In this document: one piece after another, positions 18,096-26,588 of the stretch | How positions within the stretch are numbered: position 1 is the first letter of the stretch | How the letters are laid out: every line of letters begins with the position of its first letter | NCBI RefSeq assembly: GCF_001412595.2 | Contig: NZ_CP012640.2 | Coordinates: 4,588,001-4,652,000, forward strand | From: Massilia sp. WG5 | GTDB taxonomy: Bacteria > Pseudomonadota > Gammaproteobacteria > Burkholderiales > Burkholderiaceae_D | Direction of reading: 5' to 3' | Length of the DNA: 64,000 nucleotides | Notes under the pieces: model-generated | What the model was told of the DNA's origin: nothing | Database searches by the model: none | The model's input: only the letters and a program-made list of their open reading frames with translations | Translations under genes and position numbers: made by a program

Positions 18096-18268
18096 ATTAT
18101 ATCCTTCACATTGCTCTGCTTACATTTTGCGCAGCAGATTCATCAATTATAGGTCAATTGGCTTGGCGTGGGGCAACATGAAATGGTGTCCTGAATCTAA
18201 AAAATAGCGCGTTGCAACATTAGTATCACAGTTCCGTATCTACCTTCGGTTAAGTGCCCTACATAAGA

Positions 18269-18298
18269 AAAATGCCCCGCAAGAGCGGGGCATTTTTT
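18269..18298. terminator. Terminator after the ferredoxin-NADP reductase gene (bidirectional shape)
   Basis: AATGCCCCGC, AAGA, GCGGGGCATT followed by T on both strands. Downstream of the minus-strand reductase and upstream of phaZ, so it should stop read-through into phaZ. Confidence 0.9.
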
Positions 18299-18320
18299 GT
18301 CGTGCTTGGTAACGGAACGT

Positions 18321-19418
18321 TCAGTCGAATACCGGGGTCTCGACGCCGAGGATCTTGTGCAGCTTCGGCGAGGTCGTCGTGTACTGCATGTGGATCTTCT
18401 TGTCCGGGAAGATGTACGGCGCGGCGCCGAAGGCGGCCAGCGCGGCTTCGTGGAAGCCCGACAGGATCAGCTTCTTCTTGCCCGGGTAGGTGTTGATGTC
18501 ACCCACGGCGAAGATGCCCGGCACATTGGTTTCGAACTTCTCGGTATCCATCACTTTCAGCTGCTTGCGCTCGATGTCCAGGCCCCATTCGGCGATCGGG
18601 CCCAGCTTCGGCGACAGGCCGAAGAACACCATCAGCATGTCGAGCGGGACGCGGCGGGTCACGCCGTCGGCGCCGGTGACCTTGACTTCGGACAGCTTGC
18701 CATCCTTTTCGTCGAAGCCGGTGACCTGGCCGGTGATCAGTTGCATCTCGTACTCTTCGCACAGCTGCTTCATCTTGGCGACCGAAGCAGGGGCGGCGCG
18801 GAAGTCGTCGCGACGGTGCACCAGCACGACGGATTCAGCCTTGCCGACGAAGTTCAGGGCCCAGTCCAGGGCGGAGTCGCCGCCGCCGCAGATGACCAGG
18901 TTCTTGCCTTCGAACAGCGCCGGATCCTTGACGCGGTAGAACAGCTGGCTGTTCTCGAATTTCTCGATGCCGTCGACCTTGATGGTGCGGGCCTGGAAGG
19001 AACCGACGCCGGCGGCGATGAAGATGGTCTTGGTGATGAAGCGGGTGCCGGTCGAGGTTTCGACATTGAAACGCTGGTCTTCACGACGCTGGACGGTGGT
19101 GACTTCCTGGCCCAGGTGGAAGGTCGGGTCGAAGGGCTCGATCTGCTTGAGCAGGTTGTCGGTCAGTTCCTGGCCGGTGCAGACGGGCACGGCCGGGATG
19201 TCGTAGATCGGCTTGTCCGGGTACAGTTCCACGCACTGGCCGCCGACGGCCGGCAGCGAATCGATCACGTGGGCTTTGATCTCCAGCAGACCCAGTTCGA
19301 ACACCTGGAACAGGCCGACCGGGCCCGCGCCGATGATCACGGCATCGGCTTCGATGGCGCCGGCAAAAGTGCTGTTGGGAGCGATGGTGCCCGCTTCCGG
19401 GGCAGCATTGATAGTCAT
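18321..19418 (-). CDS. Thioredoxin reductase-like ferredoxin--NADP+ reductase
   Basis: 365 residues. FAD-binding motif [16 protein letters not shown] (about 27-43), NADPH motif [15 protein letters not shown] (about 178-192) and second FAD motif [15 protein letters not shown] near residue 305. It lacks the CxxC of thioredoxin reductase, so it belongs to the YumC-type FNR group that exchanges electrons between NADPH and ferredoxin. It follows fdxA by 16 bases in the same direction, which names its likely partner. The N-terminal 20 residues ([19 protein letters not shown]) are an extension of unknown use. Confidence 0.93.
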   Translation of the reverse strand: MTINAAPEAGTIAPNSTFAGAIEADAVIIGAGPVGLFQVFELGLLEIKAHVIDSLPAVGGQCVELYPDKPIYDIPAVPVCTGQELTDNLLKQIEPFDPTFHLGQEVTTVQRREDQRFNVETSTGTRFITKTIFIAAGVGSFQARTIKVDGIEKFENSQLFYRVKDPALFEGKNLVICGGGDSALDWALNFVGKAESVVLVHRRDDFRAAPASVAKMKQLCEEYEMQLITGQVTGFDEKDGKLSEVKVTGADGVTRRVPLDMLMVFFGLSPKLGPIAEWGLDIERKQLKVMDTEKFETNVPGIFAVGDINTYPGKKKLILSGFHEAALAAFGAAPYIFPDKKIHMQYTTTSPKLHKILGVETPVFD

Positions 19419-19434
19419 GTTCTTCCTGTTGATG

Positions 19435-19758
19435 TTAGCGGGCGAGCTGGCCCAGCTTGTCCTTGACGTCCTTCCACTCTTCCGCGTCGGGCAGGGCAGG
19501 CTTGGTCTTTGTGATCGACGGCCAGTTGCGCGACAGGTCGGCGTTCAGCTTGATGAATTGCTGCTGGTCAGACGGCACGTCTTCTTCCGCGTAAATCGCG
19601 TTGACCGGGCATTCCGCCACGCACACGGCGCAGTCGATGCACTCGTCCGGATCAATGGCGAGGAAGTTCGGGCCTTCCCGGAAACAATCTACCGGGCATA
19701 CATCCACGCAATCGGTATAGCGACAACGGATGCACGATTCGGTGACAACGTGGGTCAT
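19435..19758 (-). CDS. fdxA: 7Fe ferredoxin ([3Fe-4S][4Fe-4S])
   Basis: 107 residues, the length of Azotobacter FdI and betaproteobacterial FdxA. Cysteines occur as [17 protein letters not shown] and [13 protein letters not shown]. In the first set the spacing C-x2-C-x4-C-x3-C with the FdI-like start [16 protein letters not shown] supports a [3Fe-4S] cluster, and the second set gives a [4Fe-4S] cluster. The C-terminal extension ([20 protein letters not shown]) is typical. First gene of the fdxA-FNR operon. Confidence 0.95.
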   Translation of the reverse strand: MTHVVTESCIRCRYTDCVDVCPVDCFREGPNFLAIDPDECIDCAVCVAECPVNAIYAEEDVPSDQQQFIKLNADLSRNWPSITKTKPALPDAEEWKDVKDKLGQLAR

Positions 19759-19972
19759 AACAGTCCTTAATCAGTGGAAGCGGCGGCGTGTTGGGGAGAA
19801 GGGCTCGCCGGACGCGGCAAAGCACTGTATTTTAGGGCAATTCGGCCTTTACGACAAATCAGGCTTATACACAATACACATAAGCAAATGTTCTTCCCGC
19901 GCCGAGAATTGCCGAATAATCAATGGCCCGCGCACGCCGCCGGGCGGTCGGGCGCGGGCCGCGATCGCCGGC

Positions 19973-21553
19973 TCAGGCAGCGGGAATGGACTCGGCCTTG
20001 CCCGGCGCTGCCCCGGTGCTCGTGACCCGGGCGGTGGCGAGCGCCGCCGTCACCCCGCCCGCGTCGAGCTTGAGCGCCGCGATCGTGGCTTCGGCGTCCG
20101 TCGTCGCCGACGCTTCGCCGGCCGGACCGAAGCGGCCGTGATCAAAGCACCAGCGCGCCAGGGCCTGGGCCTCGGCGTCCAGGATGCGTTCCACGTCGTA
20201 GTACTCGGCCAGGTTCATGGTGCCGCAGCAGGCGCGCCGGTCCTGCTTGGCGCCCGGGGCGTCGCTCACCAGCGGCGCCAGGCGCAGCCCGGCCGGGTGC
20301 GGGCCGCTCAAGCCGGCCGGCACCTCGACCACTTCGCGCTGGGCGAAGCGGTTGCGGATGAAGGTCGTGTATTCAGGCGGCTTGCCGTCTTCCAGGGCCA
20401 GGCGCAGCATCTCGTTGGCGACGTCGGCATAGCTGGCGGCCAGGTCGGGCGCGGCGATCAGGGCGCGCAGCAGCAGGCCGCGCAACCAGGCCGCGACCCG
20501 GTGCAGGACGCTGGCGCAATCCTCCAGCTCCGGGTTGCGCTCGAAGGCGAAGATGTCGGCCAGGATGTCGTACACGGCGCCGGTAAACACTTGCGAGATC
20601 GCATGCACCTCCGTGCCGGCCTCGCTCAGGGTCAGGTCGTTGTCGGCGTTGCGCAGGCCGTTGGTGCTGCCCAGCGCCAGGCCGAACTGTTCGGCGATGT
20701 CGGCGAGGAAGGTCTTGTCGTGCAGGTGCGCCTTGGTCTGGGCCACCACCGCCTCGCACTGGTCGAGCTGGGACAGGGCCAGGAAGATCGCGGTCAGGTC
20801 GCCGAAGGATTCGTGCAGGCCGCCCGTCTGCGGCGGGTTGTCGGCCATCAGCCACTGCGGCTTGAGGCCGTCCAGCACCGCGTGGCCGGTCTCGTGCGAG
20901 ACGATGTCGAAGGAGCGGCAGGTGTACAGGCGCGCGCTCTCGCCGGGCGGGACGAAATCGCCGAATTTCAGGCAGGCCTGGGCGCGGCTGTAATACGCGT
21001 TCATCACGTTCGGCAGGCCGTAGGGATGGACCTGCAGCGGCGAGGTGTCGACGCTGCTGTTCCACTGCCAGGGCAGGGGCATCGCGGCGCCGGCGGTGGA
21101 CAGGGCGCGCTGGTACATGGTGAGGGTCTGGCGCACCACGGCGTAGGTGTGGACGGCGTCGAACTGCGGCGTGTCCGGCATGGTCACGAAGTCGCCGAAG
21201 GCGTTCGGCTCGACCGCCGGGATGCCGGCATCGCCGGCGATGGCGATGCGGGCGTCGCGCGGGCCGGCCAGCACCACGCCGGGCAGGTAGACCTTGCGGG
21301 TGCCGATCTCGGACACCGACGGATCCTGCTTCCACATCAGCACCCGCGCGCCGAAGGCGTAGGGCAGCGGGACATCGCCCGGCGCGCCGTCCTCTGCGCT
21401 GTCGGCGAGGCCCGGACCTGCCGGCAGACGCGGGCGGCCGGGCTGGTCCAGCAACTGGGCGGCCTTGCGGTGCTGGCGATAGGGAGCGGTCGGCATCGGC
21501 ACGTAGCCGATCGGGGGCTGGACGGGATCGGGCAGGCTGGCTTCTGATGACAT
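19973..21553 (-). CDS. M4-like (gluzincin) metallopeptidase domain protein
   Basis: 526 residues from ATG 21553. The zinc site is HETGH (near residue 219) in FDIVSHETGHAVLDGL, with the third ligand in GGLHESFGDLTA 24 residues after the second His, matching the GxxNExxSD region of thermolysin-type enzymes. Further on, EAGTEVHAISQVFTGAVYDI resembles the M4 active-site region. The N-terminus (SSEASLPDPVQPPIGYVPMP) is Pro-rich with no signal peptide or membrane segment, and no propeptide domain is recognisable, unlike secreted M4 enzymes. It may be cytosolic or leave by another route. Substrate unknown. Monocistronic, facing away from the PHA-protein gene. Confidence 0.7.
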   Translation of the reverse strand: MSSEASLPDPVQPPIGYVPMPTAPYRQHRKAAQLLDQPGRPRLPAGPGLADSAEDGAPGDVPLPYAFGARVLMWKQDPSVSEIGTRKVYLPGVVLAGPRDARIAIAGDAGIPAVEPNAFGDFVTMPDTPQFDAVHTYAVVRQTLTMYQRALSTAGAAMPLPWQWNSSVDTSPLQVHPYGLPNVMNAYYSRAQACLKFGDFVPPGESARLYTCRSFDIVSHETGHAVLDGLKPQWLMADNPPQTGGLHESFGDLTAIFLALSQLDQCEAVVAQTKAHLHDKTFLADIAEQFGLALGSTNGLRNADNDLTLSEAGTEVHAISQVFTGAVYDILADIFAFERNPELEDCASVLHRVAAWLRGLLLRALIAAPDLAASYADVANEMLRLALEDGKPPEYTTFIRNRFAQREVVEVPAGLSGPHPAGLRLAPLVSDAPGAKQDRRACCGTMNLAEYYDVERILDAEAQALARWCFDHGRFGPAGEASATTDAEATIAALKLDAGGVTAALATARVTSTGAAPGKAESIPAA

Positions 21554-21728
21554 GTTGACTTTCCTCCGGTAAGCAGGCTGCGACAGGCTAGCCGCGTAGG
21601 AAATGGTCGCGCGTCATCATATTTGGGCATTGATGCTGGTCAACAGGCTCGACGCTGCTGGCCTTTGCGTCACCCAGGTGGCATCATGGCGGACTTTGTC
21701 GTTGTCGATTCAGGAAGGAACAGCCAGG

Positions 21729-22004
21729 ATGGCGGATATCAGCATCACCCAGCAACACCAGCTCAGCCAGGACGCGGCGCGCGCGGCGGCCCAGAAAGTG
21801 GCGGACAAGCTGGCCGGCGAATATGGCCTGCAGTGCAGGTGGGACGGAGACGTGCTGCGTTTCGAGCGCAGCGGTGTGGAAGGGACGCTCGCGCTGGGCG
21901 AACGCCAGGCTGCCCTGCGCATCAAACTGGGCCTGCTGATGGGCGCTTTCCGCTCCACCATCGAGGCGAAGGTGGCGGAAAGCATGCGCAAAACGTTTAT
22001 TTGA
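21729..22004 (+). CDS. Polyhydroxyalkanoic acid system family protein
   Basis: 91 residues from ATG 21729, preceded by AGGAAGGAA. The open frame extends to 21603 without a better start. It contains the short alpha-beta fold of PHA_gran_rgn proteins: ISITQQHQLSQDAARAAAQK at the start, LAGEYGLQCRWDGDVLRFER and LRIKLGLLMGAFRSTIEAKV. Members occur near PHA granule genes in beta- and gammaproteobacteria and are thought to act at the granule; biochemistry is scarce. Overlaps the convergent ACBP gene by 8 bases. Confidence 0.85.
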   Translation: MADISITQQHQLSQDAARAAAQKVADKLAGEYGLQCRWDGDVLRFERSGVEGTLALGERQAALRIKLGLLMGAFRSTIEAKVAESMRKTFI

Positions 22005-22248
22005 GGTCTTCGATCAGGTCGACGTACTGCTGCATCGCCTCGTCCTGCGAGGTGCCTTTCAGCGCCGCCCAGGCGTCGTACTTGGCGCGGCCGACCATGT
22101 CGGTAAAGCCCGGACGCTCGCCGGTGACATCGCCGCTCGAACCCTGCTTGTACAGGGCGTAGATCTTCAGCAGGGTCATGTTGTCCGGACGCTCGGGCAG
22201 GTTTTTCGAATCGGCCTGCGCCTGGGCGAACTGTTCTTGCAAACTCAT
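21997..22248 (-). CDS. Acyl-CoA-binding protein
   Basis: 83 residues, the compact four-helix ACBP length. The ligand signature is intact: LLKIYALYKQGSSGDVTGER, PGFTDMVGRAKYDAWAALKG and MQQYVDLIEDL. It binds long-chain acyl-CoA in the cytosol, buffering and delivering it. In this window PHA depolymerase and a PHA granule protein are close by, so it may serve acyl-CoA flow in storage-polymer metabolism (inference). Confidence 0.95.
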   Translation of the reverse strand: MSLQEQFAQAQADSKNLPERPDNMTLLKIYALYKQGSSGDVTGERPGFTDMVGRAKYDAWAALKGTSQDEAMQQYVDLIEDLK

Positions 22249-22345
22249 GGCAACTCCTTGAATAAAATGGCAATACTTCGGCCATCTTAGCGCATCGTGT
22301 GCGGAATCACGCTTGATTCCGGGAGATTTTAGAGGAGTTGCTCAA

Positions 22346-22373
22346 GTAGGGCAGGCACGCCGTGCCCGCCCTG
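22346..22373. repeat. REP-like hairpin (degenerate copy)
   Basis: AGGGCAGGCAC, GCC, GTGCCCGCCCT with one mismatch in eleven. It resembles the left half of the 43400 element (GTAGGGTGGGCAC..GTGCCC), suggesting one dispersed repeat family. Lies downstream of the minus-strand FKBP gene and may stabilise its 3' end. Confidence 0.5.
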
Positions 22374-22387
22374 AGCTCAGGCCGGTA

Positions 22388-22744
22388 TTACAGCCCCAGC
22401 AGCTCGACGTCGAAGATCAGGGTGGCGTTCGGCGGAATCACGCCGCCGGCGCCGCGTGCGCCATAGCCCAGGCTCGCCGGGATGATCAGGCGGCGCGCAC
22501 CGCCCACCTTCATGCCCTGCACGCCTTCGTCCCAGCCCTTGATCACATGGCCGGCGCCCAGCGGGAACTGGAACGGGTCGTTGCGGTCCTTGCTGGAATC
22601 GAACTTGGCGCCCTGGCTGCCGTCGTCGTTCTGCAGCCAGCCGGTGTAGTGCACGGTGACGTACTGGCCGGCCTTGGCTTCCGGGCCGCTGCCTTCGATG
22701 GTGTCTTCGTATTGCAGGCCGGAATTCGTGGTGGTGATGGGCAT
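22388..22744 (-). CDS. FKBP-type peptidyl-prolyl cis-trans isomerase
   Basis: 118 residues from ATG 22744 with AGAGGA upstream; a longer frame to 22810 has no support. It is a single FKBP12-like domain: GQYVTVHYTGWLQNDDG, AKFDSSKDRNDPFQFPLGAG, VIKGWDEGVQGMKVGGARRL and IPASLGYGARGAGGVIPPNA, which hold the aromatic pocket residues (Tyr, Phe, Trp, Tyr). No signal peptide, so cytosolic. Assists protein folding by isomerising prolyl bonds. Monocistronic. Confidence 0.95.
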   Translation of the reverse strand: MPITTTNSGLQYEDTIEGSGPEAKAGQYVTVHYTGWLQNDDGSQGAKFDSSKDRNDPFQFPLGAGHVIKGWDEGVQGMKVGGARRLIIPASLGYGARGAGGVIPPNATLIFDVELLGL

Positions 22745-22944
22745 GATGTTGTCCTCTTGTTCAGTGTGAAACGACGATTGTAGTGCATGCCTTCCCAATC
22801 TGCCATTCACGTACTGTTGACGCCTTTTCTACTGTGTTGCGACGATGCGCCGAATTCTTCATGAAACCTGTCAACCACCCTTCGAGGAAAGGCGTTTCCC
22901 CGTAGAATAAGAACTTCTTCCACCTCCGGGCACCTCGTCCTCCC

Positions 22945-23916
22945 ATGCTGCGTCGTATTCGTAAGCTTCTACTCTCTGGTATTTGTCTGTTGACCGCGGC
23001 GCAGGCCGCCCAGGCCAATGTGGTCGTGGTCCTGAACTCGCGTGACGCCACGGTCCAGCTGCTCGACCAGGCCACCGGCACCGACAACGGTACTTTCGCC
23101 GTCGGCAAGGAGCCGCACCACCTGATGGCCACGCCGGACAACAAGTCCGTGATCGTCGCCAGCTCGGTCGGCAACGAGCTGATCTTCCTGGATCCAATCA
23201 CCGGCAAGATCCAGCGCAAGGTGACCGACGTGCTCGACCCTTACCAGATCGGTTTCTCGCCGGACCAGAAGTGGTTCGTCTCGACCGCGCTGCGCCTGGA
23301 CCGGGTCGACATCTACCAGTACGTGAACGGCAACTTCGTGCTGAGCCGCCGCGTGCCGATGCCGCGCATGCCCAGCCACATCGCCTTCGACGCGGCCAGC
23401 ACCACGGCCTTCATCACCCGCCAGGGCAGCGACCAGGTCAGCGCGATCGACCTGAAGACCGGCGCCATCAAGTGGACCCTCCCGGTCGGCAAGCTCCCGG
23501 CAGGCATCACCATGACCCCGGACGACAAGTACCTGCTGGTCGGGATCATGGGCAGCGACTACGTCGAGGTGATCGACTGGCGCACGGCGAAGAGCGTCAA
23601 GCGCATCAAGACCGGCAACGGCGCGCACAACTTCCGCGCGGTCGGCGACAAGCGCCACGTGTTCGTCTCGAACCGCGTGCAGAACTCGATCAACATCATC
23701 GACCAGGTCACGCTGGAGAACGTCGGCATGATCCCGGTGCCGGGCGGCCCGGACTGCATGGAGCTGTCGGCCGACGGCAAGACCCTGTGGGTGACCCAGC
23801 GCTGGATCAAGAAGGTGGCCGTGATCGACGTCGCCAGCCGCAAGGTGATCAAGATGATCCCGGTCGGCCGTTCGCCGCACGGCGTGTTCTTCGCCAACGC
23901 GGCGCCGAGGATGTGA
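22945..23916 (+). CDS. YVTN-family beta-propeller protein, secreted
   Basis: 323 residues. Signal peptide MLRRIRKLLLSGICLLTAAQ ends around QANV. Seven repeats of about 42 residues follow, each with the pattern of DGK or DDK followed by a YVTN-like strand, for example GKEPHHLMATPDNKSVIVAS, KLPAGITMTPDDKYLLVGIM and GPDCMELSADGKTLWVTQRW. The seven-bladed propeller binds ligands or proteins in the periplasm or at the surface. First of four tightly packed envelope genes; its stop overlaps the deacetylase start by one base (TGATG). Confidence 0.88.
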   Translation: MLRRIRKLLLSGICLLTAAQAAQANVVVVLNSRDATVQLLDQATGTDNGTFAVGKEPHHLMATPDNKSVIVASSVGNELIFLDPITGKIQRKVTDVLDPYQIGFSPDQKWFVSTALRLDRVDIYQYVNGNFVLSRRVPMPRMPSHIAFDAASTTAFITRQGSDQVSAIDLKTGAIKWTLPVGKLPAGITMTPDDKYLLVGIMGSDYVEVIDWRTAKSVKRIKTGNGAHNFRAVGDKRHVFVSNRVQNSINIIDQVTLENVGMIPVPGGPDCMELSADGKTLWVTQRWIKKVAVIDVASRKVIKMIPVGRSPHGVFFANAAPRM

Positions 23917-24725
23917 TGCGCGCGCGGCCCGGGTTGAAGCTCTCCCAGGCCGCCGCGGCGCTGCTGCTGGCGGCCACCATCTTCCCGGCCCTGCAGACGC
24001 CGGCGCTGGCCGCCGACGTTTGCAAGGGCACGATCTACCTCACTTTCGACACCGGCAGCCAGTCGCAGGCCGAGCTGATCGCCGACACCCTGCGCCGGCA
24101 CCACATCAAGGCCACCTTCTTCCTGGCCAACGAAAAGACGGTGCGCGGCGACTGGTCGCTCGATCCGTCCTGGTCCGGTTTCTGGAAGGCGCGCGTGGCG
24201 GAAGGCCACGCCTTCGGCACCCACACCTTCGACCACGTCTACTGGAAGCGCGACGAGGCCGGCGGCCGCATGCTGGTGAAGCCGCAGTTCGGCGCCCGGG
24301 CCGGTAAACCGGAAAGCTGGAGCGCGCAGCAGTATTGCGACGAGCTGCGCCGCGTCGATACCCGCTTCCAGGAACTGACCGGACACCACCTCGACCCGAT
24401 CTTCCGTGCGCCGGGCGGGCATACCTCGCCGAACGTGCTGGCCGCCGCGAAAAGCTGCGGCTACCGCCACGTCGGCTGGGCGCCGGCCGGCTTCTCGGGC
24501 GACGAGACCTCCAGCGAAGCCTACCCGAATGCGCTGCTGCTCAAGCGCGCCCTCGGCGGCTTGAAGGATGGCGACATCTTCATGGCCCACATGGGCATCT
24601 GGTCGAGAAAAGATCCGTGGGCGCCGGCCAACCTGGAGCCGCTGATCGCCGGCCTCGAGCAGAAAGGCTTCTGTTTCGCTACACTGCGTGAGCATCCGGA
24701 TTACGCATCTCAATTCAAAAAATGA
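23916..24725 (+). CDS. Polysaccharide deacetylase, PdaA-like, secreted
   Basis: 269 residues from ATG 23916. Signal peptide in the first 32 residues (AAALLLAATIFPALQTPALA). NodB motifs: TFDTGSQSQ (motif 1), GTHTFDH (motif 2), FRAPGG (motif 3) and FMAHMG (motif 5). Motif 1 has Thr where classical enzymes have the second Asp, a metal ligand. PdaA, a muramic-acid deacetylase, likewise deviates here (TFDNG). The two His of motif 2 are kept. It probably removes acetyl groups from peptidoglycan or a related glycan in the periplasm. Overlaps the next gene by 4 bases. Confidence 0.85.
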   Translation: MRARPGLKLSQAAAALLLAATIFPALQTPALAADVCKGTIYLTFDTGSQSQAELIADTLRRHHIKATFFLANEKTVRGDWSLDPSWSGFWKARVAEGHAFGTHTFDHVYWKRDEAGGRMLVKPQFGARAGKPESWSAQQYCDELRRVDTRFQELTGHHLDPIFRAPGGHTSPNVLAAAKSCGYRHVGWAPAGFSGDETSSEAYPNALLLKRALGGLKDGDIFMAHMGIWSRKDPWAPANLEPLIAGLEQKGFCFATLREHPDYASQFKK

Positions 24726-25726
24726 TTCAGCATTTCCTCGATTGGTTCGCATTCCTCCAGGGCTGGCTGTTCGAGTCCGTGGTCGAACCCTTCCTGTTCT
24801 ACACCGGCATGGGCGAATACGCCGAGGACGCCTTCGAGGGCGTCGAGTGGTTCCTGGCCGGCGCCTGCGAAGTGGCGGCCCTGTACCTGGTGCTGCGGCC
24901 GCTGGAGTCGCTCATCCCGGTCCAGAAGATGAGCGACCGCTACGCGCGCTGGAACGACTTCGTCTACACCCTGATCCACCGCCTGGGCTTCTTCACCATG
25001 GCGGTCTTCTTCACCCTCGACCCCATCATGGACCGCGTGGCCGGCGCGCTGCGCATGGACGGCGTGCACCCGTTTAACCTGGAGTCCCTGGTTGGCGGCA
25101 TGAGCCCGCTGGCCAGCTTCCTGGTCTACCTGGTGGTGATCGACTTCTTCGATTACTGGTTCCACCGCGGCCAGCACAAATTCCGCTGGTGGTGGGCCCT
25201 GCACAGCCTGCACCACAGCCAGCAGAACATGAACCTGTGGAGCGACGACCGCAACCACCTGCTGGACGACCTGCTGCGCGACGTCTACCTGGCCGTCATC
25301 GCGCTGGCGATCGGCGTGGCGCCCTCGCAGTACGTGCTGCTGGTCTCGGTCTCGCGTGCGCTGCAAAGCCTGCAGCACGCGAACGTGCGCCTCCACTTCG
25401 GCTGGCTCGGCGAGCGCCTGCTGGTCTCGCCGCGCTTCCACCGCACCCACCATGCGGTCGGCATCGGCCATGAATCGAAGGGCCGGGAGCTGGGCGGCTG
25501 CAATTTCGGCGTGCTGCTGCCGGTCTGGGACCTGCTGTTCAGGACCGCCAACTTCGAAGCGGCCTTCCACGGCACCGGCGTGCGCGACCAGTTCGAACGC
25601 ACCACGCCCGACGGCAGCATCAGGCCGGCGCGCGACTACGGCCGCGGCTTCTGGCGCCAGCAGTGGCTGGGACTGGTGCGCCTGGCAGAATCGCTCGGGC
25701 GCCGCCCCCGGCGCCTCGGGCAATGA
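24722..25726 (+). CDS. Sterol desaturase / fatty acid hydroxylase family protein
   Basis: 334 residues. Several membrane helices (about 54-70, 88-102, 130-148, 186-202) and the histidine clusters of di-iron membrane oxygenases: FHRGQH, HSLHHSQQ, and RTHHAVGIGHESK. These bind two iron ions facing the cytoplasm. The family hydroxylates or desaturates fatty acids, sterols or hopanoid-like lipids using oxygen. The long N-terminus before the first helix (MIQHFLDWFAFLQGWLFESV) is usual in bacterial members. Between a deacetylase and an EI24 protein, so envelope lipid modification is a reasonable guess. Confidence 0.9.
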   Translation: MIQHFLDWFAFLQGWLFESVVEPFLFYTGMGEYAEDAFEGVEWFLAGACEVAALYLVLRPLESLIPVQKMSDRYARWNDFVYTLIHRLGFFTMAVFFTLDPIMDRVAGALRMDGVHPFNLESLVGGMSPLASFLVYLVVIDFFDYWFHRGQHKFRWWWALHSLHHSQQNMNLWSDDRNHLLDDLLRDVYLAVIALAIGVAPSQYVLLVSVSRALQSLQHANVRLHFGWLGERLLVSPRFHRTHHAVGIGHESKGRELGGCNFGVLLPVWDLLFRTANFEAAFHGTGVRDQFERTTPDGSIRPARDYGRGFWRQQWLGLVRLAESLGRRPRRLGQ

Positions 25727-25733
25727 GGGCCTG

Positions 25734-26561
25734 ATGCTGCGCCCGATCGCGATCGCCTACGGCCGTGCACTGCGCTCGCAGTTCTCGAGCCGCATGCTGC
25801 TGTTGTCGGTCGTGCCGCTGCTGCTCTCGCTGGCGCTGTGGGGCAGCCTGCTGTACGCCGGCATGCAGCCCCTGTACGACTGGCTGCAGGACACGTTCAG
25901 GGAATACGGGCTGTTCGAGACCAGCGGCAGCATCCTGTCGATGCTGGGCCTGGGCTTCCTGAAGACCCTGGTGGTGCCGCTGGCGGCGATGCTGGCGCTG
26001 CTGCCGCTGATGATCATCACCTCGCTGCTGTTCATCGGCGTGGGCGCGATGCCGGCCATCGCGCGCCACGTCAGCAGGATCCAGTTCCCGGGCCTGGAAC
26101 GGAAGGAGGGCGGCAGCTTCCTCGGCAGCCTGGGCGTCAACCTGTCCGGCATCGTGGTGTTCGCACTGCTGTGGATCGTGACCCTGCCGCTGTATGCGCT
26201 GGCGCCGCTGGCGCTGGTGGTGCAGGCTGTGCTGTGGGGCTGGCTGACCGCGCGCGTGATGAGCTACGACGCGCTGTCGATCCACGCCAGCGTCGAGGAG
26301 CGCCACGCCATCGTCCGCGGCCGCCGGCGCCAGCTGCTCCTGATCGGCACCATCTCCGGCCTGCTCGGCGCGCTGCCGGGCGTGGCCTGGATCGGCGGGG
26401 CGCTGCTGTCGGTGGTGCTGTTCCCGGTGCTGGCCGTGCTGTCGATCTGGCTCTACCTGATCATCTTCATCTTCACCGGGCTGTGGTTCCAGTACTACTG
26501 CCTGCAGGCGCTGGCCGACCTGCGCGCCGCACAGTCGGGCAAGGAGCCCGCGCCGCTCTGA
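25734..26561 (+). CDS. EI24 domain-containing membrane protein
   Basis: 275 residues from ATG 25734, 7 bases after the hydroxylase stop. Four to six hydrophobic stretches: SVVPLLLSLALWGSLLY (near 24-40), LKTLVVPLAAMLALLPLMII, VNLSGIVVFALLWIVTLPLY and the last double helix. This layout with the conserved N-terminal amphipathic helix RAL-RSQF is the EI24/CysZ-like family. CysZ transports sulfate, but most EI24 members are unassigned. Last gene of the envelope cluster; 27 bases to the next gene. Confidence 0.8.
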   Translation: MLRPIAIAYGRALRSQFSSRMLLLSVVPLLLSLALWGSLLYAGMQPLYDWLQDTFREYGLFETSGSILSMLGLGFLKTLVVPLAAMLALLPLMIITSLLFIGVGAMPAIARHVSRIQFPGLERKEGGSFLGSLGVNLSGIVVFALLWIVTLPLYALAPLALVVQAVLWGWLTARVMSYDALSIHASVEERHAIVRGRRRQLLLIGTISGLLGALPGVAWIGGALLSVVLFPVLAVLSIWLYLIIFIFTGLWFQYYCLQALADLRAAQSGKEPAPL

Positions 26562-26588
26562 GAGCGTTTTCAATCCAAGGAGGCAAGG

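Noticed and set aside
23271-23915. N-terminal extension of the deacetylase frame
   Set aside because: It is the +1 shadow of the beta-propeller gene; a signal peptide begins at ATG 23916.
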